Shown: positions 1 through 9,151, numbered from the stretch's first letter. The stretch: DNA of 64,000 nt from Streptomyces aureoverticillatus (GCF_014649395.1 NZ_BMSY01000004.1:186001-250000), one strand, 5' to 3'. The notes: a model not told the origin generated them from the letters alone. Numbers and translations: made by a program.

Positions 1-328
1 GCAAAGACTTGACTACCCGTCAACCGATTAGCAAGGCAGGCGCTCGTGACCAGCGGCGATGTATTGGCTGACGATATTCAGCCACTTTCCCCGGCAGATC
101 AACGTGATCGGCGGAGCACTCGCCGAGGTGGCCATTCGATCGGTCCTCCGGTCGAGTCTCAACGCGCCCGAACCGAACACTCTGGCCCCAACTAGCTTGA
201 TACTGACCGATAACACCGCGCCATGACAGCGGTGAGGCGGTCCTGGAAAGGTTGCGGCGACGAGGCCCCTGTCCCACAGCCCTCTGCCACCTCGCGATCG
301 GATCCAGCCACGGGCGCCGGGGAACGAG
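1..328. other. Left-edge stretch with no recognisable gene
   Basis: Short open frames exist on both strands, but none has a convincing ribosome binding site together with a recognisable protein. It may hold the tail of a gene beyond the left edge or be purely intergenic. Nothing regulatory was recognised. Confidence 0.4.
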
Positions 329-787
329 CTATGCACCGTCGTCGTCATCGCGCAGGGAACGGATCATGCTCTGCAGGCTCCGGAACGCGTCCGACTGCTC
401 GGTCTCGGTCATGCCGGACAGCATTCTGACCTCGACGGACCGGACCGCTGCGGACGCCTTCTCGAGGCTCCGTCGGCCGCGAGGCGTGAGCCGCGCGGGA
501 AGAACCTTCCCGACGGCTGCCTCCGCGGGCCTGGTCACGTAGCCCTCTCGCTCCAGGTTTTGGAGCAGCACGTTCATCGACTGCCGTGTCACGAACGCGC
601 CCCGCGCGAGCTCGGAGTTCGACAAGCCCGGTCGTTGAGCCAGCAGTTCGAGGCAGGAGTAGTGCGTCACGCTCATCCCGAGCGGCCGCAGCACCTCCTC
701 CATGGCTGAGCGGAGGACGCTCGACGCCTCTTTCAGCAGGTAGCCCAGTGACGTCTCCAGGTCGACGCCTGCCCCGTCTTGTTTCAT
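329..787 (-). CDS. MarR-family transcriptional regulator
   Basis: 152-residue winged-helix repressor of usual MarR length. The N-terminal dimerisation helix is followed by a helix-turn-helix around residues 45-75 (LSNSELARGAFVTRQSMNVL) and a wing ending in the family-typical LTPRGRR. It is divergent from the VOC gene at 851. Two perfect inverted repeats lie between them, one overlapping this gene's own start codon, so autorepression and control of the VOC gene are likely. The ligand cannot be read from the sequence; MarR/VOC pairs commonly respond to small aromatic or electrophilic compounds. Confidence 0.9.
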   Translation of the reverse strand: MKQDGAGVDLETSLGYLLKEASSVLRSAMEEVLRPLGMSVTHYSCLELLAQRPGLSNSELARGAFVTRQSMNVLLQNLEREGYVTRPAEAAVGKVLPARLTPRGRRSLEKASAAVRSVEVRMLSGMTETEQSDAFRSLQSMIRSLRDDDDGA

Positions 788-831
788 GTCAGCATTCTGA
801 CATAGGTTGACTTGTGTCAGAAAGCTGACAC
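786..831. promoter_or_regulatory. Twin MarR operators in divergent promoter
   Basis: Two perfect inverted repeats with 4-nt spacers: ATGTCAG-catt-CTGACAT (786-803) and GTGTCAG-aaag-CTGACAC (814-831), centred 28 bp apart. The first overlaps the marR start codon at 785-787. A TTGACT at 807-812 could be the -35 box of the VOC gene. The geometry fits a dimeric MarR protein controlling both directions; binding is inferred. Confidence 0.7.
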
Positions 832-850
832 GAAGAGAAGGAGCATCCTC

Positions 851-1219
851 ATGCCCGTCACCGGCCCCGACTTCATCTCACTCCAAGTGCGCGACCTCGA
901 CGCTTCGCAGGCGTTCTACGAGCAGTACCTTGGCCTCGTCCGCTCGCAGGCCGGGCCTGCGCACGCCGTCGTCTTCGAGACGAAGCCGATCGCGTTCGCA
1001 GTCCGCGACGTCGTTCCCGGCACCGATCTCGCATCCGTTGCCCAGCCCGGCATCGGTGCCGCGATCTGGCTCCACGCCACAGACGTCCAAGCCATTCACG
1101 ATGCTCTCGTCGCCGACGGCCACACCATCGTCTCCGCACCGATCGACGGCCCCTTCGGCCGGACATTCACCTTCGCCGACCTCGACGGCTACCACGTCAC
1201 CCTCCACGACCGCGCCTGA
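851..1219 (+). CDS. VOC/glyoxalase-fold protein
   Basis: 122-residue single-domain vicinal-oxygen-chelate protein made of two beta-alpha-beta-beta-beta halves. It begins FISLQVRDLDASQAFYEQYL and ends GRTFTFADLDGYHVTLHD, the usual metal-site edge of glyoxalase, extradiol dioxygenase and antibiotic-binding proteins. The ATG at 851 is chosen because it sits 7 nt behind AGGAG; an upstream in-frame GTG at 812 lies inside the operator. It is the apparent target of the divergent MarR repressor. The substrate is unknown; detoxification of a small electrophile is a reasonable guess from context only. Confidence 0.85.
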   Translation: MPVTGPDFISLQVRDLDASQAFYEQYLGLVRSQAGPAHAVVFETKPIAFAVRDVVPGTDLASVAQPGIGAAIWLHATDVQAIHDALVADGHTIVSAPIDGPFGRTFTFADLDGYHVTLHDRA

Positions 1220-1270
1220 TCGACCGAACGCCGGTGGTCGGCCAGCAGCTGCATCCCGTCGCTGAAGCAA

Positions 1271-2206
1271 TCAGCGAGGCGGCACAGCCCGTGGCGCCAC
1301 CGCTGTTCGCGCCGCCGCCACGAACGCTGCGATCGCCGGGTGGGTGCCTCCGCCCGCACGGAAGGCGATCTTCGAACGGCGGAAGAGGGGCAGTCGGGTC
1401 AGGACCACGTCCTCGGGGGCGTATGCGGTGGCCATCTCCGGTACGAATCCGGCGCCTTGCCCGATGGCTGCCAGCGCCAGGACCGTGCGGAAGTCGTTGA
1501 CCCGATGGCGGATGCGCGGCTGGAATCCGGCCGCCAGACAGGCGCGTACGGCCATGGCGTGACCGGTCGTGCCGTCCCGGGCCGTGATCCATGGGGACAT
1601 GGCCCACGGTCCGAGCAGCTCCGCCAGCGTTTCGCCGCGGGCGACGCGACCGGCAGCGGGAGCGCTGTCGGTGGTGCCGCCGGTGGCCAGGTACATGGGT
1701 TCCTCCAGCAGAGGCACCTGATCGACCGTGGTGTCCGGCGACGCGGGCACGAAGTCGTAGTCGTGGACGAGGGCCACGTCGAGTTCGCCGGCGCGCAGGC
1801 CGTCGGAGACCCGCGCCGAGTCGATCTCCTGCACCATCGGTTCCAGCGCGGGATGCCGTTGGGCCAGTTCGGCCAGCGTGGCGGGCACGATCGCGGGGCC
1901 GCCGGAGGGAAACGTCCCGATCCGCAGCGGCCCGCCGATGCCCTCGCGTGCCCCGGCCAGCTCGGAGACCGCCAGTTCGAGGCGTTCGAGGACGGCATCG
2001 GCGTGGGTGACGAGGGTGCGGCCCGCGGGGGTGAGCACCACCCGTCTGCCACTTCGTTCCAGCAGGGCTACGCCCGCCTCGCGCTCAAGCGCGCTCAGCT
2101 GCTGGGAGACGGCCGAGGCGGTGAAGGTCAGCGCCTCGGCGACGGCGGCGATGGTGCCACGTCGGTCCAGTTCGCGCAGCAGGTGGAGACGTCGGACATC
2201 GAGCAT
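1271..2206 (-). CDS. LysR-family transcriptional regulator
   Basis: 311-residue regulator of typical LysR length. The N-terminal winged helix-turn-helix (residues about 3-60, LTFTASAVSQQLSALEREAG) is followed by a linker helix and a periplasmic-binding-protein-like effector domain (from about residue 90, GPLRIGTFPSGG). It is divergent from the DapA-like gene at 2278, the classical arrangement in which a LysR protein activates its neighbour in response to a pathway metabolite. Its start codon touches a TAAG-N5-CTTA repeat that fits the LysR T-N11-A box. Confidence 0.9.
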   Translation of the reverse strand: MLDVRRLHLLRELDRRGTIAAVAEALTFTASAVSQQLSALEREAGVALLERSGRRVVLTPAGRTLVTHADAVLERLELAVSELAGAREGIGGPLRIGTFPSGGPAIVPATLAELAQRHPALEPMVQEIDSARVSDGLRAGELDVALVHDYDFVPASPDTTVDQVPLLEEPMYLATGGTTDSAPAAGRVARGETLAELLGPWAMSPWITARDGTTGHAMAVRACLAAGFQPRIRHRVNDFRTVLALAAIGQGAGFVPEMATAYAPEDVVLTRLPLFRRSKIAFRAGGGTHPAIAAFVAAARTAVAPRAVPPR

Positions 2207-2218
2207 AAGGTGAGCTTA
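2206..2218. promoter_or_regulatory. Candidate LysR T-N11-A box
   Basis: TAAGGTGAGCTTA is an interrupted palindrome (TAAG-N5-CTTA) with the T-N11-A pattern of LysR sites. It touches the lysR start codon and lies 60 bp before the aldolase start. A direct repeat GCATAAG (about 2203-2209 and 2219-2225) frames it. Confidence 0.5.
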
Positions 2219-2277
2219 CGCATAAGCGAAGAAATATGAACTGGATCTACTGGGTTTGTGTCGGTCAGGCTGGGCGC

Positions 2278-3204
2278 ATGAAGCCCGAAGCCAACCTCAC
2301 CGGCCTGTTTGTCCCCTTGGTGACTCCGTTCACCGACGACCTGCGCCTCGCCCCGGACGCACTCGCCCGCCTCGCCGACGAGGCGCTGTCGGCCGGCGGC
2401 GCTCGGGGACTCGTTGCCCTGGGCACCACCGCGGAGGCGGCCACGCTGACCACCGAGGAGAAGCGTGCCGTGGTCCGCATCTGCTCGGCCGCCTGCCGGG
2501 CACACGGAGCTCCGCTGATCGTCGGCGTCGGCACCAACGACACCGCCGCCGCCATCACGACACTGCGGGAGCTCGCCGAGAGCGGTGACGTCGCCGCGGC
2601 GCTGGTTCCCGCACCGCCCTACATCCGGCCCGGCGAGGCGGGAACGCTGGCGCATTTCACGGCACTCGCCGAGCACGGGGGTCTGCCGCTGGTCGTCTAC
2701 GACATCCCGTACCGCACCGGTCAGTCCCTCAGCCTCAGCACGCTGAACGCGCTCAGGCACCTACCGGAGGTCGTAGGGGTCAAGTACGCAACCGGTGCGA
2801 TCGACGCAGCCGCGATGGAACTGCTCGGCTCGACGACCCCGGGCTTCGCGGTGCTCGGCGGCGATGACGCCGTCATCTCGCCCCTGCTCGCGGCGGGCGC
2901 CCACGGCGGCATCCTGGCGTCGGCCAATGTCCGCACCGCTGATTACGCCGAGCTGATCTCGCTGTGGCAGCGCGATGCCACCGGACCGGCCCGCAGGCTG
3001 GGAGCCGAGCTGGCCCGGCTGTCCGCCGCGCTCTTCGCCGAGCCGAACCCGACCGTGATCAAGGGGGTGTTGCACGCCCAGGGCCGCATCCCCAGCCCGG
3101 CCGTCCGGCTGCCGCTGCTGGCCGCCTCCGCCGATTCGGTCTGGCGAGCGGCAGACCTGGCCACTGCCAGGACCCACCGAGTCCACCAAGAGAACGCGGC
3201 CTGA
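2278..3204 (+). CDS. DapA-family lyase/aldolase (dihydrodipicolinate synthase-like)
   Basis: 308-residue TIM-barrel class I lyase of the DHDPS/N-acetylneuraminate lyase/KDG aldolase family. Visible family elements are the substrate-carboxylate loop LGTTAEAATL (49-58, normally GTTGE), Tyr141 in YDIPYRTG, and the Schiff-base Lys169 in VVGVKYATG. The loop difference suggests it may not be the housekeeping DapA. ATG 2278 is preferred; an in-frame ATG at 2236 would add 14 residues unlike the family N-terminus. The divergent LysR suggests a catabolic or specialised role (keto-acid condensation or cleavage) rather than lysine synthesis. The exact substrate is unknown. Confidence 0.85.
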   Translation: MKPEANLTGLFVPLVTPFTDDLRLAPDALARLADEALSAGGARGLVALGTTAEAATLTTEEKRAVVRICSAACRAHGAPLIVGVGTNDTAAAITTLRELAESGDVAAALVPAPPYIRPGEAGTLAHFTALAEHGGLPLVVYDIPYRTGQSLSLSTLNALRHLPEVVGVKYATGAIDAAAMELLGSTTPGFAVLGGDDAVISPLLAAGAHGGILASANVRTADYAELISLWQRDATGPARRLGAELARLSAALFAEPNPTVIKGVLHAQGRIPSPAVRLPLLAASADSVWRAADLATARTHRVHQENAA

Positions 3205-3252
3205 CACGGGCCCTTGGCCCCGGCGGAAGCCGTGTGGCGCGCGCCCTCGCCG

Positions 3253-3624
3253 CTACTCCCGGCACAGGCAGAAGGGGTGCCCCGCGGGGTCGGCGAAGAC
3301 GCGGAACCCGCGTTCGCCGCCCTGGTCGTCAAGGTCGAGCGCCTTCGCCCCGAGGGCGAGAACCTCTTCCTGGGCGCGATCCATGTCGGTGACAGTGAAG
3401 TCGAGGTGCAGTTGCTGCGAATCGGATGACGCCTGGGGCCACTTGGGCGGCTGGTGGTCGGGGGCACGCTGGAAGGAGATGCGGTGTCCGCCGGGGGCGT
3501 ACAGGTCGTACCAGTCCTCGTCGTACTGCTTGATCTCGCCGCCCAGTACGGCCGCGTAGAAACGGGCCAGCGACTCCGGTTCCCGGCAGTCCAGGGCGAC
3601 GAGGGTGTACGTCGCGATCGCCAT
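3253..3624 (-). CDS. VOC/glyoxalase-fold protein
   Basis: 123-residue glyoxalase-superfamily protein, unrelated in detail to the one at 851. It starts MAIATYTLVALDCREPESLA, carries the second-half strand LHLDFTVTDMDRAQEEVL and ends FADPAGHPFCLC, typical of actinobacterial single-domain 'glyoxalase-like' proteins. Start 3624 is supported by AAGGAGG 9 nt upstream; longer in-frame starts lack this. It converges on the DapA-like gene with a 48-nt gap. No partner gene suggests its substrate. Confidence 0.85.
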   Translation of the reverse strand: MAIATYTLVALDCREPESLARFYAAVLGGEIKQYDEDWYDLYAPGGHRISFQRAPDHQPPKWPQASSDSQQLHLDFTVTDMDRAQEEVLALGAKALDLDDQGGERGFRVFADPAGHPFCLCRE

Positions 3625-3739
3625 CGGGCTCTCGCCTCCTTGTCCAGGTGGTCCGGCCGTCCTCTCGGCCGTGCACTGTTCGGTTGCCCCGTTTTCTCCC
3701 CCGTAAAGGGGCAAAGCGCGGTGCGGGACGCTGTCCCGG

Positions 3740-4795
3740 TCAAGCGCTCCGGCGGTGTCGGCCGGACGCGGTCTTCTTCGCCGCCCTCTTCTTGGCCGGG
3801 CTCTTCTTTGCTGTGGTCTTCTGCGCTGTGGCCCTCTTCCCCGCAGGCTGCTTCGCCGTGGACTGCTTCGCCGCGGTCTTCGTCGCCGCCGTCTTCTTTC
3901 CCGCGGTCTTCTTCGCTGCCGTCTTGCTCGCGGTCCGCCCGGGGCCAGTCTTCTTCGCCGTCCGCTTATTCGGCTTCAGTTCGTGCACGTCCGCGTCGGA
4001 CTCACCACGGGTTTCGCGGGCTCGCCGTACGGACTGCTGAAGTGCGGCCATGAGGTCCACGACTTCGCCTGCCGGCGCTTCCTCCGCCTCCGTACGAGGC
4101 GGCTTCTTGCCTTCCGCCTTCGCGTGGATGACCTCCTCCAGCGCCTGTGTGTACCGGTCGGTGGCCCACTCCGCGCCCTCGATGCCCTCGTCGCGGGTCA
4201 TCGAGTCGATGAGCTGCACCGCTTGGTCGATCTCGCCGTCGTCGACGTCGATGTCCTTGGGGGCGAGGCTCTCCGGGGAACGGATCTCGTCGGGCCAGCG
4301 CATCGCGTGCAGGACGATGGCATCGTCACGGATGCGGAGCAGGCCGAGCCGCTCGCGGCCGTGCCAGGCGAATTTCGCCACGGCCGCCTTCGCGTTGCGC
4401 TCCAGTGCCTTGCGCAGCAGCGTGTACGGCTTCACGGCGACCTTCCGGTCCGGCTCGAGGTAGTAGCCCTCCCGGATCCGGATCGGATCGATGCTCTCGT
4501 AGGGGACGAAGGCGGCGATCTCGATCGCCTTGGCCGTCGGCAGCGGGATCTCACGCAGCTCCTCGTCGGATACGGCGACGAGGGTGTCGCTGGACACCTC
4601 GTACCCCTTGCCTATCTCGTCCTGGCTCACCTCCCGGTCCTCGAGTTCACACACCTTGCGGGTACGGATCCGCCCCATGTCTTCCAGGTGGTACTGGTGA
4701 AAGCGAAGGGAATGGTCCTCGGTGGCGGCGACCACCTTGATCGGGATCGTGACCAGTCCGAAGCTGATGGCGCCGGACCATACGGGGCGGGGCAT
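3740..4795 (-). CDS. ku: Ku, non-homologous end-joining DNA end-binding protein
   Basis: 351-residue bacterial Ku. The core from MPRPVWSGAISFGLVTIPIK to about residue 255 is the Ku70/80-like beta-barrel ring that homodimerises on double-strand ends and recruits an ATP-dependent ligase. Residues about 275-351 form a lysine/alanine-rich tail (repeated AAKKTA-like units) resembling histone H1, the extended C-terminus found in many streptomycete Ku proteins that adds DNA affinity. The open frame runs on upstream without stops because of high GC, but the Met at 4795 begins the conserved Ku sequence. A candidate partner ligase lies far away at 48.9 kb. Confidence 0.95.
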   Translation of the reverse strand: MPRPVWSGAISFGLVTIPIKVVAATEDHSLRFHQYHLEDMGRIRTRKVCELEDREVSQDEIGKGYEVSSDTLVAVSDEELREIPLPTAKAIEIAAFVPYESIDPIRIREGYYLEPDRKVAVKPYTLLRKALERNAKAAVAKFAWHGRERLGLLRIRDDAIVLHAMRWPDEIRSPESLAPKDIDVDDGEIDQAVQLIDSMTRDEGIEGAEWATDRYTQALEEVIHAKAEGKKPPRTEAEEAPAGEVVDLMAALQQSVRRARETRGESDADVHELKPNKRTAKKTGPGRTASKTAAKKTAGKKTAATKTAAKQSTAKQPAGKRATAQKTTAKKSPAKKRAAKKTASGRHRRSA

Positions 4796-4905
4796 GACGG
4801 ACCTCCCAGACAGCCCCGAGGCCTCCAGGCTAGGAGCGTCCTTCCCGGTTCGCACACGCAGGGGCGAAGTTCCTGCTCCGCGCGGCCCACTCGTAAGACC
4901 GCCGG

Positions 4906-6426
4906 TCAGGCCGCTCCCACGTCCCCGGTCCCGCCCGCCGCGGGCGTCGTCGCTGACAGCGGTGTCGCGATGTCCTCCAGGGAGCGCCGTTCGGCCGGTA
5001 CGGCGAGGGCGGCCGCCACCAGGCCGGCCAGCGTCATCAGGCCGGCGCCGACCTGGAAGGCGAGCACCGTGTCGGAGACGACCCCCGACTTCGTGAGCTC
5101 GGCGAAGAGCAGTGGGCCGCTGATGCCTCCGGCCGCCGTGCCGATGGCGTAGAAGAAGGCGATGGCCATCGCCCGGGTCTCCATGGGGAAGATCTCGCTG
5201 ACGGTCAGATAGGCGGAGCTGGCTCCGGCGGAGGCGAAGAACAGCACGACGCACCAGCAGGCCGTCAGCGTCTTCGCGGTCAGATGCCCGCCGTCGAAGA
5301 GCCAGGCCGTGCCGAAGAGAAGGACGCCGGACAGGATGTACGAACCGGAGATCATGACGCGTCGGCCGACCGTGTCGAAGAGGTGGCCGAGCAGGAGCGG
5401 CCCGAGGAAGTTCCCGACCGCCATCACCGCGAAGTAGTAGCCCGTCGAACCGCTGGGCACGTCGAAGAACGTGGTGAGGATCGCACCGAACCCGAAGGTG
5501 ATCGCGTTGTAGAGGAACGACTGCCCGACGAACAGCGAGAAGCCGAGCACCGCGCGCTTGCGGTACGTCGACAGGACGGTCTTCGCCACGGTGCCGAACC
5601 CGATGCTCTTGCGGGTGTGGACGGTGATCTCGCCTTCCGGCTCCGGCAGCAGCCCTCCTCTCTCTTCGGCGATCTTCTCCTCCACGCCGCGCACGAGTTC
5701 CTCCGCCTCGTCTCCGCGCCCGTGGATGAACAGCCAGCGCGGACTCTCGGGTACGTTGCGCCGTACCAGCAGGATGACGAGGCCGAGGACGACGCCGAGG
5801 GCGAACGTCAGCCGCCAGCCGACGTCGAGCGCGAAGACGTCGGTGTTCAGCGCGAGCACGGACAGCAGGGCACCGCCGACCGCGCCGAGCCAGAAGCTGC
5901 CGTTGATGATGAGGTCCACCCGGCCCCGGTAGCGGGACGGGATCAGCTCGTCGATGGCCGAGTTGATGGCCGCGTACTCGCCACCGATGCCGAATCCCGT
6001 CAGGAACCGGAAGACGAAGAACCACCAACTGGAGAAGGACACCGCGGTGAGCGCGGTCGCCGCCAGGTAGACGGCCAGAGTGATCAGGAAGAGCTTCTTG
6101 CGGCCGAAGCGGTCGGTCAGCCAGCCGAAGAACAGGGCGCCCGAGCACGCCCCCGCCACATAGAGGGCGGCGGCGATGCCCGTGACCTGGGAGGAGGTGA
6201 TGGGCAGCCCGCTGCCCTCCTCCGACAGGCGGCTGGCGATGCTGCCGACCACGGTGACCTCGAGGCCGTCCAGGATCCAGACGGTGCCGAGTCCGATGAC
6301 GATCGTCCAGTGCCAACGTGACCACGGCAGCCGGTCGAGCCGTGCCGGCACGGAGGTCGTGACCGTGCCCGTGCCGCCGCCCGCGCCCACCCCCTCGGCC
6401 TCACCCTCGCCGCCGCCCGTTGTCAT
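4906..6426 (-). CDS. MFS transporter, sugar-porter/MHS type
   Basis: 506-residue major facilitator with about 12 membrane helices. Signatures are the loop 2-3 motif GWLTDRFGRKKLFL, the PESPRWL sugar-porter motif before the central cytoplasmic loop, and a repeat of the loop motif (HLFDTVGRRVM) in the second half. The N-terminus is an unusually Gly/Glu-rich cytosolic extension of about 35 residues. Start 6426 is set by AAGGAGG upstream of ATG; a longer frame lacks a site. The substrate is probably a sugar, organic acid or aromatic acid. It precedes ku on the same strand but is separated by about 110 nt, so co-transcription is uncertain. Confidence 0.85.
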   Translation of the reverse strand: MTTGGGEGEAEGVGAGGGTGTVTTSVPARLDRLPWSRWHWTIVIGLGTVWILDGLEVTVVGSIASRLSEEGSGLPITSSQVTGIAAALYVAGACSGALFFGWLTDRFGRKKLFLITLAVYLAATALTAVSFSSWWFFVFRFLTGFGIGGEYAAINSAIDELIPSRYRGRVDLIINGSFWLGAVGGALLSVLALNTDVFALDVGWRLTFALGVVLGLVILLVRRNVPESPRWLFIHGRGDEAEELVRGVEEKIAEERGGLLPEPEGEITVHTRKSIGFGTVAKTVLSTYRKRAVLGFSLFVGQSFLYNAITFGFGAILTTFFDVPSGSTGYYFAVMAVGNFLGPLLLGHLFDTVGRRVMISGSYILSGVLLFGTAWLFDGGHLTAKTLTACWCVVLFFASAGASSAYLTVSEIFPMETRAMAIAFFYAIGTAAGGISGPLLFAELTKSGVVSDTVLAFQVGAGLMTLAGLVAAALAVPAERRSLEDIATPLSATTPAAGGTGDVGAA

Positions 6427-6734
6427 CCCAGCCTCCTTGGCCCGCGCGTCCGGGGTCCCGCGTCCCGGCCCGGGCTCAGCAGCGAGTGCCCGGCCCGTCG
6501 GTGCGCACACCATCCACACCAGCATCAGCGCCGGGTGCCCGAGTCGCAGCCGGTCGGGAGCCGTGCGGGCGACGGCCCTGGCGCGCAGTGCTCATCCCGC
6601 CGGAGGCCTCATCCCGCCGCAGGCCCGTCCCGCCGTACCGCCCCGTCCCAGCGTGGGCCTTTTGAGTAGCCGTACTCAGGACGCCTCCTCCTGGCGCCGC
6701 CACGATGGGTGGGCCGAGTCGAAGGAGCGCCCCG

Positions 6735-7409
6735 ATGTCCCCTCTCGCAGCCACCCATGGTCGTCGTACGGCGGATACGTCCGTGCCGCCCTCGGTGCTC
6801 CCCCGCGTCTGCGTCGCCGTGGTGGTGGCGGGGCTCGCCGTCTCCGCGTGGGCGCCGCACGACCGGATGACCTGGCTGCTCGAAGTGGTGTGGGTGCTGG
6901 TCGGGTTGCCACTGGTGGTCCTGGCCTGGCGGCGCTTCCCGTTGACGGCGCTGCTGTGCTGTCTGCTCGCGGCGCACGCGCTCGTCCTGGCATTGGGCGG
7001 GCACTACACGTACGCCCGGGTGCCGCTGGGTGAGTGGGCGCGGGACGGGCTGGGGCTGGCGCGGAATCCGTACGACCGGTTCGGGCACCTGATGCAGGGC
7101 TTCGTACCGGCCATCCTGGTGCGGGAGTTGCTGATCCGGACCTCACCGTTGCGCGGCAGCCGATGGCTGGCACCGCTCACGGTCTGCGCGTGCCTCGCCT
7201 TCAGTGCCGTCTTCGAGATGCTCGAATGGGCGGCCGCGGTCATCGGCGGCAACGCGGCGGACGACTTCCTGGCGACGCAAGGGGATGTGTGGGACACCCA
7301 GTGGGACATGTTCTGCGCGCTGATCGGCGCCACGGTCGCACTGCTGCTGCTCAGCAGGTGGCACGACCGGCAGCTGGCGCGCCTGGGAACCGGTCACGTC
7401 GCGGCGTGA
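6735..7409 (+). CDS. DUF2238/YjdF-like integral membrane protein
   Basis: 224-residue membrane protein with about six helices. It shows the conserved polar signatures of the DUF2238 (YjdF) family: YDRFGHLMQGF, FEMLEWAAAV and DDFLATQGDVWDTQWDM, with acidic and histidine residues near membrane edges. Function is unestablished. The start is fixed by GAAGGAG nine bases before ATG. Its 3' end overlaps the convergent membrane-protein gene by 16 bases. Confidence 0.8.
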   Translation: MSPLAATHGRRTADTSVPPSVLPRVCVAVVVAGLAVSAWAPHDRMTWLLEVVWVLVGLPLVVLAWRRFPLTALLCCLLAAHALVLALGGHYTYARVPLGEWARDGLGLARNPYDRFGHLMQGFVPAILVRELLIRTSPLRGSRWLAPLTVCACLAFSAVFEMLEWAAAVIGGNAADDFLATQGDVWDTQWDMFCALIGATVALLLLSRWHDRQLARLGTGHVAA

Positions 7410-8494
7410 GCGGGGCGGCTCTCGCGTCCTCCGGGGTGCCGGTGGCGCCACACCCAGAACACGGCACTCGCCACCAAGGCCCAGGCAGCGAGGACGAGGT
7501 AGGGGAAGGCGTGCTGGTGGCCGTTGAAGTAGACGGCCGTGTGCTGGGCGTTGACCGAGGCGCCCGGCGGCAGCCAGCGTCCGATGTGCCCGAGCACGGA
7601 GGGCAGCAGCGGCCAGGACACGGCTCCGCCCGAGGACGGGTTGCCGAGGAGCACCATCAGGCCCCACGTAGGGATCATCGACCATCGTCCGACGAGGGTG
7701 TTGAACATCGTGAAGACCATGCCCGAGGTGAACATGGTCAGGCTGAGGATGAGCCAGGACTGGACGAAGGGGAGGTCGAGGGCGCCCAGCCACCAGTCGA
7801 CCACCGCGGCGATCGCGAAGGCGCCCAGCAGGGCGTAGGCGAGGGTGAACGCGATGCGCTCGGCGGGGTTGAGCTCGCGGGCGTGCACGCTCAACTGGAT
7901 GGCCCCCACGAAGCCGATGATCACGGCGGCCAGTGAGATGTAGAAGATCGCCAGACCGCGGGGGTCGCCGGGCTGCAGGGGGTTGAGGTCATGGACGGTC
8001 ACCGGGACTCCGACGGTGCGCCCGACCTTCGTCGCCGTCTGGGCCAGCAGCTCGGCCACGGAGGCGCCGGAAGCACCGGAGACGTCGAGTGCCACGCGGT
8101 CGCCGGGGCGGACGTCGAGGATCGCGAAGACCTCCTGCTGCTCGACCGCTTCGCGGGCGGCGGCCACCGTGTCGTAGCGGTGGACTTCGACCGAGGCGTC
8201 GAGGGCCTTCTCCATCCCCTCCAGGAACGCTTCGCCCCGCGTCGCGTGCTCTGCTCCGACCACGGCCGTCGGCACCTGACGAGGGGTGGGATTGGCCATG
8301 GCGTACGTGTACGAGCCCGCGAAGAGCCCGGCGGCCGCGGCCAGGATGAACACCAGCACGGTGGCCGGCAGAAAGGGCGACTTCTTGAAGCCTTCCCATC
8401 GCTCGGGCCAGCCGGCCCGTCGGCCGTGTTCTCCGTGTGGAGGGCGAGGGTGGGGTGCATCCGCCGACGGAGAACTTTCGGGAATATCAGGCAT
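7394..8494 (-). CDS. ABC-2/YhgE-Pip-like membrane protein
   Basis: 366-residue protein with one N-terminal helix (about 42-63, FLPATVLVFILAAAAGLFAG), an extracytoplasmic segment of about 130 residues, and five or six C-terminal helices. This layout matches the YhgE/Pip-type, ABC-2 permease-like family (DUF3533-like) linked in other bacteria to export or phage infection. No ATPase partner is adjacent. The C-terminus is His/Arg-rich. Its role in this organism cannot be inferred further. Confidence 0.7.
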   Translation of the reverse strand: MPDIPESSPSADAPHPRPPHGEHGRRAGWPERWEGFKKSPFLPATVLVFILAAAAGLFAGSYTYAMANPTPRQVPTAVVGAEHATRGEAFLEGMEKALDASVEVHRYDTVAAAREAVEQQEVFAILDVRPGDRVALDVSGASGASVAELLAQTATKVGRTVGVPVTVHDLNPLQPGDPRGLAIFYISLAAVIIGFVGAIQLSVHARELNPAERIAFTLAYALLGAFAIAAVVDWWLGALDLPFVQSWLILSLTMFTSGMVFTMFNTLVGRWSMIPTWGLMVLLGNPSSGGAVSWPLLPSVLGHIGRWLPPGASVNAQHTAVYFNGHQHAFPYLVLAAWALVASAVFWVWRHRHPGGRESRPAHAAT

Positions 8495-8611
8495 GACGCC
8501 AAGCTAGATCACGATCACCCGAGCTGCAGCAGGTGCCTCGCCCGCCGCCGCCTCGACCCGGTGCAGGTAGGTTGATCACCGGTTTGCCGGAGGTCGCGGG
8601 GAGGAACTGCT

Positions 8612-9088
8612 GTGACAGAGATCGAGGTCCCGGGACCTGAGCCCGACTGGCAGCCGGCCGCACAACCGCCCTACTACACCGGCAAGAACCCCGCCTACCA
8701 GTACAGCGTCTGGGAGCACTCCGCCCCGCTGTTCCAGATGATCGGAGGGCTGGCGTTGCCGGTGCAGCCCGTGGCTCAGCGGCTACGCCTGCACGTGGAG
8801 CGGTCCTGGGACGGGCTGGACGATCTCGACGTCGTTCTGTTCCGGCTGAAGGGTTGCGCCCGGCCCCTTCCGGGAGGCCGGGCGCACAGTCACATTGCTG
8901 CTCTTCGGGTGGTTCCCCGCTCAGTACTTGGGGTTCTTCTTCCACTTCCCGAACTTGCAGGTGTCTTGATGCGTACACGCTGCCGCGTGCCGGGGAAGGA
9001 GGACAGGGCTTTCGGGCAGGGCCGAAACACGCGTCAAAGGCCGGGGCCGTTCGGCCGGGACCGGGCAACCCGAGTGAATGCTCGGTGA
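8612..9088 (+). CDS. Hypothetical protein, probably with a disrupted 3' end
   Basis: A GTG start behind GGGGAGG opens a frame whose first 78 residues (MTEIEVPGPEPDWQPAAQPP onwards, with YYTGKNPAYQYSVWEHSAPL) look like a real acidic soluble protein. After LFRLKG the frame reads straight through a strong GC hairpin (8856-8885) into low-quality sequence. A stop in the +1 frame sits at 8847-8849, just before the hairpin, so the natural end has probably been lost to a frameshift. The family was not recognised. Confidence 0.3.
   Translation: MTEIEVPGPEPDWQPAAQPPYYTGKNPAYQYSVWEHSAPLFQMIGGLALPVQPVAQRLRLHVERSWDGLDDLDVVLFRLKGCARPLPGGRAHSHIAALRVVPRSVLGVLLPLPELAGVLMRTRCRVPGKEDRAFGQGRNTRQRPGPFGRDRATRVNAR
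8856..8885. terminator. GC-rich hairpin
   Basis: Perfect 10-bp stem GCGCCCGGCC / GGCCGGGCGC with a 10-nt loop. Its position suggests it is the original terminator of the gene starting at 8612. Confidence 0.6.
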
Positions 9089-9151
9089 ACAACGCTCCGC
9101 GTGCGCTATCGAACATATGGCGGGTGACGGCCCCACACCTATGGTGAATGC

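Noticed and set aside
3740-6325. 861-codon open frame spanning ku and the transporter antisense-like frame
   Set aside because: Only the last 351 codons are a recognisable protein (Ku); the rest is an off-frame reading of the MFS gene kept open by high GC.
8921-9116. Minus-strand tail ending CKFGKWKKNPKY beside the hairpin at 8856
   Set aside because: It looks protein-like at its very end but has no traceable start and lies antisense to the region before arsR1.
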